A DNA stretch of 64,000 nucleotides, taken from Hyphodiscus hymeniophilus (lineage: Eukaryota > Ascomycota > Leotiomycetes > Helotiales > Hyphodiscaceae). Below are positions 1 to 10,603 of this stretch, piece after piece. The stretch lies in NCBI GenBank assembly GCA_016508695.1, contig VNKQ01000003.1:372001-436000 (forward strand), written 5' to 3'. Below the pieces are notes generated by a model. That model did no database searches, was not told the DNA's origin, and worked only from the letters and a program-made list of their open reading frames with translations. The translations under genes and the position numbers were made by a program. How positions within the stretch are numbered: the stretch's first letter is position 1; every line of letters begins with the position of its first letter.

Positions 1-2630
1 AGTACGAAGCGCAAGCGTTCGTCAGAAGCAGAGGCAAAGGGCCTGGTTCCTGTTATTGAAGAATCAGAGGCTGAAGTGAGCGATGACGATGATTTTGATT
101 GGACACCCGCCTCGCAGTTGGAACCTATTGGTGGATTAACCTTTGCGGATCTCGATATTGTCTGTGCAGATTGGGACTCGAAGGTCAACGCATCGCCTGT
201 AGCACACGCCGTTCTGCAAGAGGAGCCCCTAGACGACTGGGAAGCACAAATCCTTGGACATTCCTCGAAGCGTCGCAGAATTGAAGAGAAGGAGGTCAGC
301 GTCTTCAACGCCTCTCGCTTCGAAACCCCATCATTCGATAATTTCGAAGAAGATACTAAGCGAATCGCAAAGCGCGTTCGACTTGACTTGAACGACCCTC
401 ACCTTCTTCTCGATATTCGAGAAGCAGATCTTAAGCGTCAACGACTTGGTCCTGATGGAAGCTTCAAAGTTATCAGAAAGGGTGGTCTCTCTACTAGTCT
501 GAGCAAGCGATTCAATGTCTCCAATGATGAAGCCTATGACGCACTCAAGGAGAACCACCAGAGCAAGGTTCGTGCCACAATTGGAAATCTATCAGTCGAA
601 CATAGCATGCCAGCTCTGAAACTCCAATGGCCTTATTACCGCGTCAAACTTACTGCCAAGGATGCGCGCTCATTTCATCGACCTGCTCTCAAGTTCAACC
701 GATTTGTTGGCCAGAATATCCACTTCTCCAGACCGGGTCTGCGAAAGCGAAAGACATTCAAGAGCTTGGCTGTGCAGGATGTGTTTGCCGAGTCCAAGGA
801 CCTCTCTCTTATGGATCACTATGCTTCTGCAACCCTTCTCGAGTACTCTGAAGAGCACCCCACAGTTCTTTCAAATTTTGGAATGGGTAATCGTATTATC
901 AACTACTATCGTCGCAAGACCCATGACGACCCGGAGCGCCCTCAACCTGACGATAAAGTTGGCGATACGACAGTCCTTCTTCCCGAAGATAAATCCCCAT
1001 TCTCAAATTTCGGAAGAGTTGATCCCGGAGAGACGGTGCGAACCATCCACAATGCGATGTACAGAGCACCAATCTTCAAGCATGAGGCAAAGAACACCGA
1101 CTTCCTGGTCGTACGAAGCAGTACTGGCGTTGGAGGAACAAGTTGGCATATGCGCAACATCGATAATCTCTTCGTCGTTGGTCAGCAGTTTCCTTCCATG
1201 GAAATTCCCGGCCCACACTCTCGAAAAGTCACCAATGCTGCGAAGAACCGTATGAAGATGATCGCCTACCGAAAGATCCGCCATAGCCCGCACCAGCATT
1301 TGCGCATCCAAGAAGTCACACAACATATCAGCGAGTCATCGGATATGCAGAATAGGCAAAAGCTCAAGGAGTTCATCACTTATGATAAGACGGAGAAAGT
1401 ATGGAAGATGAATCCCAACGAGGCTGTACCTGATGAGCCAACAATTCGCTCAATGGTCAAGCCGGAAGAGGTTTGCGTTATCGATGCTATGCAAGTTGGC
1501 GCTCGACATCTCGAGGATGCTGGTTATGCCGTTGACGAGGATGACGAAGCACCGGAGGCAGTCGAAACCGGCACTGGAAAGGATGGCAAGAAGAAAGTAG
1601 GAGAGGAGACGACAAATCTTGAGCAGAATCTGGCCCCTTGGAAAACTAGCAAGGCTTTCCTCGACGCCTCGGCTGATAAGGCTATGCTTCAACTTCATGG
1701 TGCGGGAGACCCTTCGGGCCATGGTTTGGCGTTCAGCTTCATCAAGACTTCTATGAAAGGCGGTTACCTCAATGCTCTTCAAGGCCCTTCGGCGAGTTCA
1801 ACCACTGCGATGGCAGCTAGAAAGGCAACCGACAGAAAGGCAAACGGCGGCCATGACTACAACGTTAAAGAGCAGCAAAAAGTCTACACCCGTTCAATCC
1901 ACGAGATTTGGGATGGTCAAAAGTCGAATTTGACGGATCCTACCGAGCATGTCGAGAACGAGATGGAGATCGATGAAGAAGAAGAGGATCGGATTCGTGA
2001 TGGTGATGAAACTCCCCGATCTCACCGTGGTGGAAATTTTGATGATTCTGTCAGTCAAATATCTACTGGTAGTCGACCGGGTCGTGGCCAGGTCCGCACA
2101 ATGCGTATTACTCGCCATGTCACGAATGCATATGGAGAGGTCATACCAACGATTGACATCATTGAGGATCCTAAAGTCATTCGCGAGTACCAGAGACGTC
2201 GTGCTCTCTTGGATGCGGAATCTATGGAGTATGGCAGGCTTACCCAATCAAAGTCAGAACATCGTTACTAACATATTCATTAGTGTGTACACAGCAAAGC
2301 CCACTGGCAATGCCGAACTTGATGCCGCGCAGACACATGCGTATGCACTCTCTATTCGGTTTTATTCTTATGCTAACGGTGAACAGCCTTAAACTTGAAA
2401 GAGCACGTCTCGAGAAGAATAGAGAACGCCGCATGGCTCGCGAGGCACAGAAAAAAAAGCAACAAGGCCGCCAATCCTCTTTTGTACCCAAGGAAGAAGA
2501 TGCCGGCTCGCCCTCTGCAACACCTGCACCTACCATTGAAAAAGCCGCGGGCACAACACGAAAATGCGCGAACTGTGGAGAGGTTGGACATATCAAAACC
2601 AACAAGAAGTACTGCCCCAATTGCGAATGA
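1..2630 (+). CDS. TAF1: TFIID subunit TAF1, 5'-truncated by the window edge
   Basis: Largest TFIID subunit, the scaffold that binds TBP and core-promoter DNA in the nucleus. The frame is already open at base 1, so the N-terminus lies outside. I infer exons 1-2228, 2284-2340 and 2387-2630, giving 842 codons plus stop. Both introns (55 and 46 bp) start GTATG and have a CTAAC branch just before the acceptor. The spliced junctions restore the charged TAF1 stretch ending in RRMAREAQKKKQ. The central part (about residues 150-600) matches the fungal TAF1 DUF3591 region, with blocks such as HNAMYRAPIFKHEAKNTDF and GLAFSFIKTSMKGGY. The protein ends in a zinc knuckle, CANCGEVGH followed by CPNC. No bromodomain follows, as is usual for fungal TAF1. 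The family identity is firm. Only the short middle exon depends on splice prediction. Confidence 0.93.
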
Positions 2631-4438
2631 TCACGAAACGAGTTCAAACTCCTGCACAGCAGTGTTACTCAGGTGTTCAGCATCGTTGCTTCAAGCAAGA
2701 GTCTCACTTGTTTCTCAGTCATAGACCGCATTTCAGACTCTGGATCGTTCCTGCAGTCTGAGCATCGGGAATGGCTATTGCAGACATTTATTAATCATCA
2801 TTATGCTAACGTATAATTAAATCAGGCTTTGCCCAATGCTCAATGGTACGAGAAAGATGGACGATGCCCCTGACCATGGTGGATTCGGTGCTATCACTGC
2901 GCCTTCCTTTTCCTAGTCTGGCTGAACGGACCATGGTATGTACAACGTCATGTGAAGGGCTGATCGACTTCTTCCGTGCGGATCTTAGCGTTTGGGGTGT
3001 GTTGAAGATGTATGAGTTTGTAATTTTCCATTTGAATCGCCGGATGGCATGGAGCGATTGGGCATGGTTGGTGTTCATACCCAGGGCATTTCCGAGGCAC
3101 ATCATAAGTCCTCATTGAAGAGGATCATTGAAAAGCATTTTTAATGGATTTGGGGTGAGGTGGCTTCCGGGCAGGTCCTCCCTCAGTTTATACTCGACTT
3201 GATCGATTGATCCGTCTCCTGAGACGAATCTTGGTCGTGGGGTGGATTCACGTCCATAGAAGATGACCTGTCAGTATCTAGTCAGCTTGATCGATTGATA
3301 CGTCTTCTGAGACGGATCTTGGTCGCTGGCTCGATTGACGTTCATAGAAAATACAGCATTACTATTGAAAATCTTTGTCTGTTTGTTGTGTACTTGTGAT
3401 AATTTGTGGCACTGTGACGGCGGGCCTCCATAGGCGTCCTCCAACCCATCCTTCAGGTCACCAGGCGATCACCCCAAAGCTGTCAACCTACCTGCTCAAT
3501 CGTTCTCTATCAATATTTCAAACGTATACACGCCCCTATACCTCATTGAAGATGCGGGAATATTTTCGTTCCACCATCTTCATTTCCGTCCATATGGATG
3601 CTGCAAGCACATTTACTTGAAATGTCTCTGTACCCGGTCCCCCCATTCCAATTCTACTGCCGATATATGACGCCTGGTAGCCCAGCCTCGCTCGTTACGC
3701 CTCCTTTGCGCTTCGTTGTTGGACACGCTGCAGCCAATCCTCGGGATTGATAATAATAAAGACCTCAATCTAATGGTGTTCCAAAATGGGCACCGATGCT
3801 GGAGGTCGGGGTTTCTCTCAGTGATGGAGCCCAAGCGGGCCCTGATTGGCATAAGCAGAGCCAGGCGCCAAAATGCCTGTATTTTCCTACAAATCCATGT
3901 CAGGGCCAAGGCTACGCAGTGATGTGGCACAGTCGCCTACCAAACTGTTGCAGTGAGATGTGGCATCGATCCTTCCCTTCTTCCCCCGTCCCTTTCCTTG
4001 AATTGGAAAAGTTTTTGTCGTGAAAGATTAATGATAATTGTCTCTAGAAACTTTCCTCTGCATGCTTCATCGTCCGCGAGTCTTGGCACATCAGAATGTA
4101 CCACATCTCGAACCTACGAACGACACTACAGTATTGCAGGCTCCGAGCCAACGGTTACGAGTATCCCAGTTGAATGGCCTGCATCATGCATGGCCTGCAT
4201 GCCCTGGTTGATTTAGCACGTCTCACGTAAAACACAGGTGCTTCTCATTGAAGTCAATTCTTTCTTCTTCAGATATCGCTTCAAACCATTCCAAATTCAT
4301 CGAGACTATCAATTCCACGCCCGAACCGTCAAAGGTAAAGCTCAAAGTGCTGGATTAAAGATATATGAGCATAATGCGTGCCTACCAGGGCTACTTTTAA
4401 GAGATCGATCGGACTTCTCGGCAGTGTGCTTTGTGATA
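2631..4438. other. Intergenic region after TAF1
   Basis: No supportable gene. Short open frames on both strands match no family I recognise and have no consistent splice structure. The one visible structure is a spaced direct repeat at 3198-3351. An open frame running into the next gene from 4238 has no recognisable protein content before 4439 and is treated as leader sequence. Confidence 0.55.
3198..3351. repeat. Spaced direct repeat, two diverged 66-bp copies
   Basis: Copies at about 3198-3263 and 3286-3351, offset by 88 bp. Both begin CTTGATCGATTGAT, run through CTGAGACG and a TCTTGGTCG block, and end near CATAGAA. They differ at roughly ten positions. The 22 bp between them are unrelated. 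This looks like an old local duplication. No inverted ends or target-site duplication suggests a mobile element. Confidence 0.75.
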
Positions 4439-5242
4439 ATGATTGATGTTGTCTCTATTATCATTGCAATCGTCTCCTTAGTTGGATCGCTCGCGGCAGC
4501 CGGTTTCACGGGATGGATCTCATTTTATATCGACCAGGTCAAACGACGTTCTGCAGCGAAATCTCTGATTCATAAATACCGAGATCCGCTGATGCTAGCA
4601 GCGTATGATCTCCAGTCAAGGATTTGGGGTCTCGTGCAGCAGGGCCTCCTAAGCTATCATGCCGACGAGGACAAGAAAGAGCTCGTCTTTGTCTACACGG
4701 CCTTCTTGGTCGGGCAATACCTTTCTTGGACGTACGTACTTCGTCGTCAAGCACAATTCCTGCGCTTCTCCACCGACAAAACCAACAAACAACTCAACCA
4801 GGTTCTGGACGCCATCACGAACGAGTTCAGCCTCGATCGTCGGCGGGGAGAGGACCCGTTCATGCTCTGGCGTGGGCAGCAGATGGCGATCGGAGAGCTG
4901 ATGACTCTGGAAGAAGAGAACGGGCAGCTTTACTGTATGGGGTTTGCGGCCTTCGCACACAGGTACCACAGTGATCTGGAGTTCAAAAAGTGGTTCCAGC
5001 CAATCGATGCCGGTATTGCGCTGCTCGTGCAGGCGCGCGAGCGGAATAACAATGTGGCTACTTTCAGGCTGCGCCGACTCCAGCACTTGCTGATTGACTT
5101 GGTTCTACTCCTGGACCAAGATGGCGTGGCGCTGAGTCCTGCCACAGCTATGAAAGTGGACGCTGCGCGGAAGTGTGAATGTTTCAAGTGCCCGTCTAGA
5201 ATGGCACCAAGTTCCCAGACTTCCAAGCCCCCCGAGCCTTGA
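4439..5242 (+). CDS. Unknown fungal protein with one N-terminal membrane segment
   Basis: Intronless frame of 267 codons. I place the start at 4439 because the next residues form a strong hydrophobic helix (about residues 2-27, isoleucine-, valine- and alanine-rich) followed at once by basic residues QVKRRSAAK. That arrangement suggests a single-span anchor with the rest in the cytosol. The body is helical and charged, with conserved-looking motifs such as KYRDPLMLAAYDLQSR and FMLWRGQQMAIGELM. A cysteine pair (CECFKC) sits near the C-terminus. I recall hypothetical proteins of this architecture in ascomycetes but know no function. A further in-frame extension to 4238 exists but has no coding character. 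The reading frame is probably real. Its role is unknown. Confidence 0.62.
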   Translation: MIDVVSIIIAIVSLVGSLAAAGFTGWISFYIDQVKRRSAAKSLIHKYRDPLMLAAYDLQSRIWGLVQQGLLSYHADEDKKELVFVYTAFLVGQYLSWTYVLRRQAQFLRFSTDKTNKQLNQVLDAITNEFSLDRRRGEDPFMLWRGQQMAIGELMTLEEENGQLYCMGFAAFAHRYHSDLEFKKWFQPIDAGIALLVQARERNNNVATFRLRRLQHLLIDLVLLLDQDGVALSPATAMKVDAARKCECFKCPSRMAPSSQTSKPPEP

Positions 5243-5670
5243 CTTTGCCGTCATGAGGATTTGCTCGAGCCTGGGCGCAGGTCAAGCTTCATTATTCGAA
5301 TATTGTAGTGCTGTAGGTCAATATAGCGACGGATTTTACGACCATGCTGATTCTTGCTTTTACCGGGGTGGTTTGGAGAGGTTGGTCGGCGAGCCTTGCG
5401 GACGGTTGGGAGAACGAAATAGCGCGCGCGTAAATATTCTCGACATTACTGTACGGACGGTTAGGGTACAAAGTGTCCGCAAACTCTACAACATTCTCGG
5501 TCGGTTTTGCCGCAAACACTCTTCATCCTTCACTCATATGATGGAGCCTAATCCAAAGTGGGCTTTTTGATCGAGCATGTATTGGAGCTTGGAACAGTTT
5601 CCGCGACGCTGCCGCTCTGCGTCTGTACCATTTCCCACTTCTTTTGTCAGTTGATAACGAACGGCTTTGT
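5243..5670. other. Intergenic region downstream of 4439-5242
   Basis: No gene recognised. It serves as the 3' flank of the unknown membrane protein and the 5' flank of the BTB relic. A 131-codon open frame across its start overlaps the previous gene out of frame and is taken as chance. Confidence 0.5.
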
Positions 5671-6053
5671 GAGGAGATAGTTGCCTTACTCACCCTTCCA
5701 TCACAAAGACGTTTGTCCACAAAAGATTCGCCTGCTATGGGTTTCCAGTCCTCGACGCTGCCTTCCATAGCAAGTTTATCGAAGGTCAAACGCAGACATA
5801 CAAAATCACTGATACCACCGAAGTTGCCTTTCGTTTCTTTGTGCAGTATCTGGACTCAAACAAGCTAGTCATTAATCAGTTTCGTGGTGAACTCTCGCGG
5901 GCGCTTTTCGATTCTCTGTCCAATATCTGTACTTAAGCAAGCTTGTAATCAATCAGCTTCGTGGTGTTTTCTCGCGGCTTGGCAACAACAACGACATTCC
6001 CTGGATTTTCGACAGCGATAGTATCACCAGTGTCGATCGACAATACTTATGCT
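5671..6053 (+). pseudogene. Decayed BTB/POZ-domain gene fragment
   Basis: From about 5709 one frame encodes a recognisable BTB core: FVHKRFACYGFPVLDAAF, then FIEGQTQTYKITDTTE, then FRFFVQYL. This is the pattern of the large fungal family of short BTB proteins, which may act in protein interaction or as Cul3 adaptors. The frame runs to a TAA at 5934-5936. A second copy of the segment beginning QYL starts 77 bp later in a different frame (QYLYLSKLVINQL) and continues to a TGA at about 6051. The 77-bp duplication is not a multiple of three, so it breaks the gene. No start codon or N-terminus is in frame upstream. The homology is clear. Whether any short product is still made is unknown. Confidence 0.7.
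5844..5980. repeat. 77-bp-period direct repeat inside the BTB relic
   Basis: Copy 1 (5844-5903) and copy 2 (5921-5980) align over about 60 bp. Shared blocks include TATCTG, AAGCAAGCT or its variant, ATCAG and TTCGTGGTG, then CTCGCGG. The offset of 77 bp changes the reading frame of the BTB coding sequence. Confidence 0.75.
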
Positions 6054-6273
6054 GTCGACAGTGAGTCACAAATCCAGCTCAACCAAGTTTGAGAGCAGCG
6101 ATGTAAAAGGATGACACCTAGAGGTGGGAATTTTGCATCAAATGTGTATCTAAAGCTTACGAGATTTGCAACTAACATTTCAGCCCACAAGAGCCAGGAA
6201 CAGAACTTTTGTGGCCCAAAGCTCATAACTTCATGTCTCCGACTTCAGCTAGGCAGCACTAGCTTCCACTACA

Positions 6274-7639
6274 CTACACCCGACCAAGGATACCTTGTGG
6301 AGTAGCCATTTTCGTCGCCAGCGCAATAATGCCACCAAACAAACACATTGCACCACTAAACATCGACACTTCCACAAATCCTCCATATTTTGCGACAAAC
6401 GCACCATTCACAGGTGGTCCAATCAGTGCCCCAAGTCCACTGATTGCCATACCCATACCCATAATCGTACCCATGTCTCTTGCATCATCCACACAAAGCG
6501 AGAAGGAAGCCGAAGCACCTGAGATGATGGTGCCAGATGCGAATCCGAAGAAAATAGAGTACACTATTAACGCTGCACTTGTTATCGCTGAGTTCATGCA
6601 GAAGATAATAATCCCGGTAACAGTCGCGCCAAGCGAGAACATGTTGAGGCGGCCGTATTTATCTGCTAGGATCCCAGGAATGATTCGACCAAATGTCGAG
6701 GCGGCATTGATGATGGCTAGCATGTAGCCTGCGAGCGTGGGATCCATGCCTCGCTGCACCGCATATGTTGGGAGGAAAAACAGCGGCGTCCACATCCCAA
6801 TAAATATAAAGAACAGACTCAAGATCAGAAGATCGAACTTCAGCTTCTTGAAGGCTTCAAGCATCAGGAAATTCGATGTCCGTCTCTCCAGTCTTGGCTT
6901 GATCACCACACAAGCGAAGATTAGGAAAGGCAACATGATGAAGCCTATGATCCGGACCGACCAACCAAAGGAGAGAGACGATCCGTTGAGCATTTTCGAA
7001 AGGAGGATAGGAATTAGGATCCCGCCCACCGAGGAGCCAGAGATAACTATTCCTAGGGCGGCTGCGCGTTTCTTGTCGAAATACTGGGTAACGGCTGCGA
7101 AGGCTGGGAGTTGGAGGAATCCCATTACGATGCCCATCAAGATCCCTTGAACCAACATCACTTGCCAGTAATTATCGCAGAGACTGAGCATCATCATGGC
7201 GAAGAAGTAGGCGACTGTTGCTGGGCGGATGACCTGTCAGATTGTCAGTATGCTGTCCCAAACGTCAAGCTACGAGGCATGAAAGGCTTGCCTTTGCACC
7301 AAAGCGATCGAACAACGGTCCACCAACCATACCGGCTGCAAATTGAAGAAATGCTGAGATGGAGCCGATCCAGGCAATGTTGTCGGGAGACTCATGACGA
7401 AGTTGGTGCGTTAGGTAGTATTGTTCGAAGGTTCCGAATGCATTGGAGAAACCGAGACAGCAGAATGTAATGGAGAAGCCGCCGGCTGCTACGAGCCAGG
7501 CCTGGGTGCCACCATCTGGTGCTTCATCGGTTAACGAGGACACTGGCTCTTGTTTCTCGTGAGATGGCGAAGTGGCAAAGGTTGAATTTTGCCCTTTGGT
7601 GTCGTTATGAACTTGGAATTCTGTTTCTGTTGTCGACAT
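6274..7639 (-). CDS. MFS transporter, monocarboxylate-carrier type
   Basis: Plasma-membrane carrier of the fungal monocarboxylate transporter-like MFS group, which often moves organic acids or related metabolites. Exons (minus strand) 7639-7292 and 7233-6274 give 435 aa, the usual length. The N-terminal tail is hydrophilic, then DGGTQAWLVAAGGF opens helix 1, a classic MCT-like start. The signature FDRFGAK follows in the loop after helix 2, and YFDKKRAAALGI lies in the middle. About twelve membrane helices can be counted. The 58-bp intron begins GC, not GT (AAAG/GCAAGC), and ends CTGACAG. Only this choice keeps the frame (FGAK then VIRPATVAYFF). It is transcribed away from the Zn2Cys6 gene at 8174, which may regulate it. 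The substrate cannot be read from sequence. Confidence 0.88.
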
Positions 7640-7837
7640 AGTGGAACTGGTGGTGATCTAATGGGTGGGGAAGGGGAGGAAGTGTGTTGACTGCGAGATC
7701 TTGACGGGGACTCAAGGGTGGTGAACTAAAAGTTGTGAAATGCTGAGTGACAACAGAAAGAGCTTGAAATATCGCTGCATTATAACTTCATATAGTAGAC
7801 CTTTACCTGCGCCATTTCGTCGTTGGAGCGCTCAGTT

Positions 7838-7867
7838 CGGTCTACCGGCCTTATCCCCGAAGCCGGT
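7838..7867. promoter_or_regulatory. Candidate Zn2Cys6 operator between MFS and regulator genes
   Basis: In the 534-bp divergent promoter an inverted repeat pairs ACCGGC (7844-7849) with GCCGGT (7862-7867) across 12 bp. The first arm overlaps CGG-TCTA-CCG (7838-7847). Zn(II)2Cys6 proteins bind paired CGG or CCG triplets with fixed spacing, and a member of that family starts 306 bp away. The binding is inferred. Only the symmetry is seen. Confidence 0.4.
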
Positions 7868-8173
7868 TCCAAGCCCGATCCCGCTTGGTCTACCATTTCC
7901 GACATTTTATAAGGGTTCACAACCTTAGGCATTCATATCAGGCATTCAGACATGCCGCTTTGTCGCACCGAGAGGAATAAGCCGAAGCACCCGCCGCCCT
8001 TATTATCTCCGACTTCCTTCACCACATGTATTCCGTTAGCAACACGCATGAAGCGAAGGCAGATAGAGACGTTAAATTGGGGAGTACTTCGCTGAACCAC
8101 CACTCTGCTTGCTCGAATCGCTAGGTGCGATAAGTCAGGGGCTGTCGTCCTGTGAGACTCACGAAGCCGAGAA

Positions 8174-10603
8174 ATGACCACCCTCCAGACCGAACCCGAG
8201 CGACGACGGCGAAGACCTGCTGTGTACTCATTCACTGTCCTTATGAAGAGATACATGCTGATTAGTCGAGTATAGGTCATGTCAGCGCTGTAGGAAGAGC
8301 AAGGTCCGATGCGATCGTGAATCTCCTTGCAATAATTGTGTTCGGTCCAAGGCAACGACGGCTTGCATTTACCAGACTCGTCCCCAACCTCGACGAGAAA
8401 CCCATGATCGGAATCAAACAACTGACCATGCAGCCGCTCAGCTGTCACAAATTTCGATACCTCCCACCACGTCGTCCAGAGCAAGTGCTGAGGCGACTGT
8501 GTTCAGCCAGCTGCCACGCTCAACAATTGTGTCCACGCCCATAAGTCAATCGTCAGTATCGAATGTTGAGTTCATGAAAAGCAAAATCAGGCAGCTTGAA
8601 GAGCAATTATCTCGAGTGAATTCAAGCTCTATCGGATTGTCTCCTTCGACATCGACTTCTGGTATCGCAACATCGACTTCCCGCATTGGAGGAACATTTC
8701 ATATCCATCACGGCAAACCCTCATCGGGCGAGCCTCGGTCAATAATCAGCCGCAGTGTCACTCATAAATCTCGAACTTTTGGCCAAAGTCATTGGATCAA
8801 CGTCTTCTCACTGGTGAGTTTTTGTATTATCAACCGGCGTGCATGAGGAATAGCTAAATCAATACCAGTTTTTAGACATTCCTGAAATGATTGAAATACA
8901 CCGAGAAGAAGCTTCGAAAATCATATCCGGCATTCGAGAATGCAAATCTCTTGCAAAAGCCATCAAAGTACAGCGAGCAGCTCCATGGCCTTGTCTACCA
9001 ACCGCCGATCTTCCCCCAAAGCCTGTCGCTGACCAGTTGGTCGAGTACTACCTTCGGACTACTGAGACATTCTATCGGATTCTCCATGTGCCAAGCTTTG
9101 AAAGAGATTATGGGGCCCTCTGGGTATCCGATACTCCACCAGACACGGCATTCCTGGTTCAAGTGAAGCTGGTGCTGGCTATTGGAGCTCTCGCTTTCGA
9201 CGAGCAATTCTCCATGCGCACCTTGACAATTCGGTGGATATATGAAGCCAAAACCTGGCTTTCGGGGCCAAAATTCAAGTCACGACTAGGTATTCAATCT
9301 CTCCAGACTGAAATCCTCTTTCTTCTTGCGCGAGAATTGGTAAATATTGACGGAGAGCCGATGTGGATTTCCGCCGGTGCATTGTTGAGGAAGGCGGTAT
9401 TCATGGGACTACATAAAGACCCCACGAGTCTTCTAATCAGTTCGCATTTCGCTGTGGAGATGCGTCGGCGGCTGTGGAACACCATTCTGGAGATAAATAT
9501 GCAATCGGGGTTGATGTTAGGAGGGCCGCCGTTCATTTCCCTCGACGACTTCGACACCGAGTGTCCAGGCAACTTTGATGACGACCAGTTGACAGCAGAA
9601 GCACCTACGCCAAAGCGTGAAGATGAGTTCACAAATATCTCCATTGCAAGGGCTGCTCGCAAGGCCTTTCCTATCCGCCTTGAAGCCACCAACTTTCTGA
9701 ACAATTTCAAATCCCAGGGCACATATGAGGAAACGCTTCGACTCGATACGGAGCTACGGGCGGCATTCAAAGCCCTCTCTCGGAGCCTTAACGCATGCAA
9801 TTCGAAAACTGGACCATCTCCATCTAACTTTGAAAGACGTGTTGTAGATTTCATCATGCATCGCTACCTTTCTGCATTACACATTCCATTTTTTGGTCCT
9901 TCACTACAGGAAACAACTTATGCATACTCCAGGAAAGTTGTCGTCGAAGCATCACTGAAAACATGGTATGCTGCCTACCCATTGTCGTTCACAACCGCCG
10001 ACCAACAAGCCAATGACGCGACTGGGTCCAAAGGAAATGATCTGGGACGGCTCGTCGCCTGCGGCTCTGGATTCTCTCGTGATACTGCCTGGCAGGCCGC
10101 TATACTCATAGCAATAGAGCTGAGGGCTCAGCTACAGGAGGAGGAAAGCCTGGGCGGCATACCTTTACGACCAGATCTTTTGTCGGTGTTGGACGATGCG
10201 AAAACTTGGTGCTTGCAATGCATTAGGGCTGGAGAGATCAACGTCAAAGGCTATTTGCTCATATGTGTGTTGACGGCACAGATAAAAGGTCTCAGGTGCG
10301 GTGTTGAAAAAGAAGAAATTCCCAGATTGATCATCAAGAGTGCCGAAGAATCTATTGAAGAATGTCTGCCAATACTCAAGGGAATGATGACGGGCTTGGT
10401 CGGAGATGGACCTAACGAAATGGCTTCGAATAATCCAGTTGGTGTAATGGAAGACTGGGACTTTATGGTAAGTGAAAGATGACTATTCTGGAGGCTTTCG
10501 CTTACATTCAACTCAGATGTCGGATGACATGTTCAATCTGGGTGACGTAGATCCAATGGGCTGGATTTTCAATGATGAGATCGCACAAGGGCTGTCACTC
10601 TAG
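8174..10603 (+). CDS. Zn(II)2Cys6 fungal transcription factor
   Basis: Nuclear regulator of 757 aa in four inferred exons: 8174-8223, 8276-8813, 8869-10467, 10517-10603. The zinc cluster sits at residues 19-47, spaced C-x2-C-x6-C-x5-C-x2-C-x8-C, preceded by the basic run ERRRRRPAVSC, so it lies at the very N-terminus. A coiled coil follows (KSKIRQLEEQLSRVNS), the usual dimerisation element. The rest, from about residue 210, is a Fungal_trans-type middle domain, with YYLRTTETFYRILHVPSF and RRRLWNTILEINMQSGL typical of the family. It ends in an acidic/hydrophobic tail that could activate transcription. The short first exon rests on splice consensus (GTACTC donor), but it restores the cluster exactly. 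It diverges from the MFS carrier, a common regulator-target arrangement. Confidence 0.9.

Noticed and set aside
662..1255. 197-codon frame inside TAF1
   Set aside because: Shifted frame within the DUF3591 coding region, with low-complexity serine/leucine translation.
4238..4438. In-frame N-terminal extension of the unknown membrane protein
   Set aside because: The extension has no conserved look and would bury the membrane helix after 67 polar residues. The start at 4439 is more likely.
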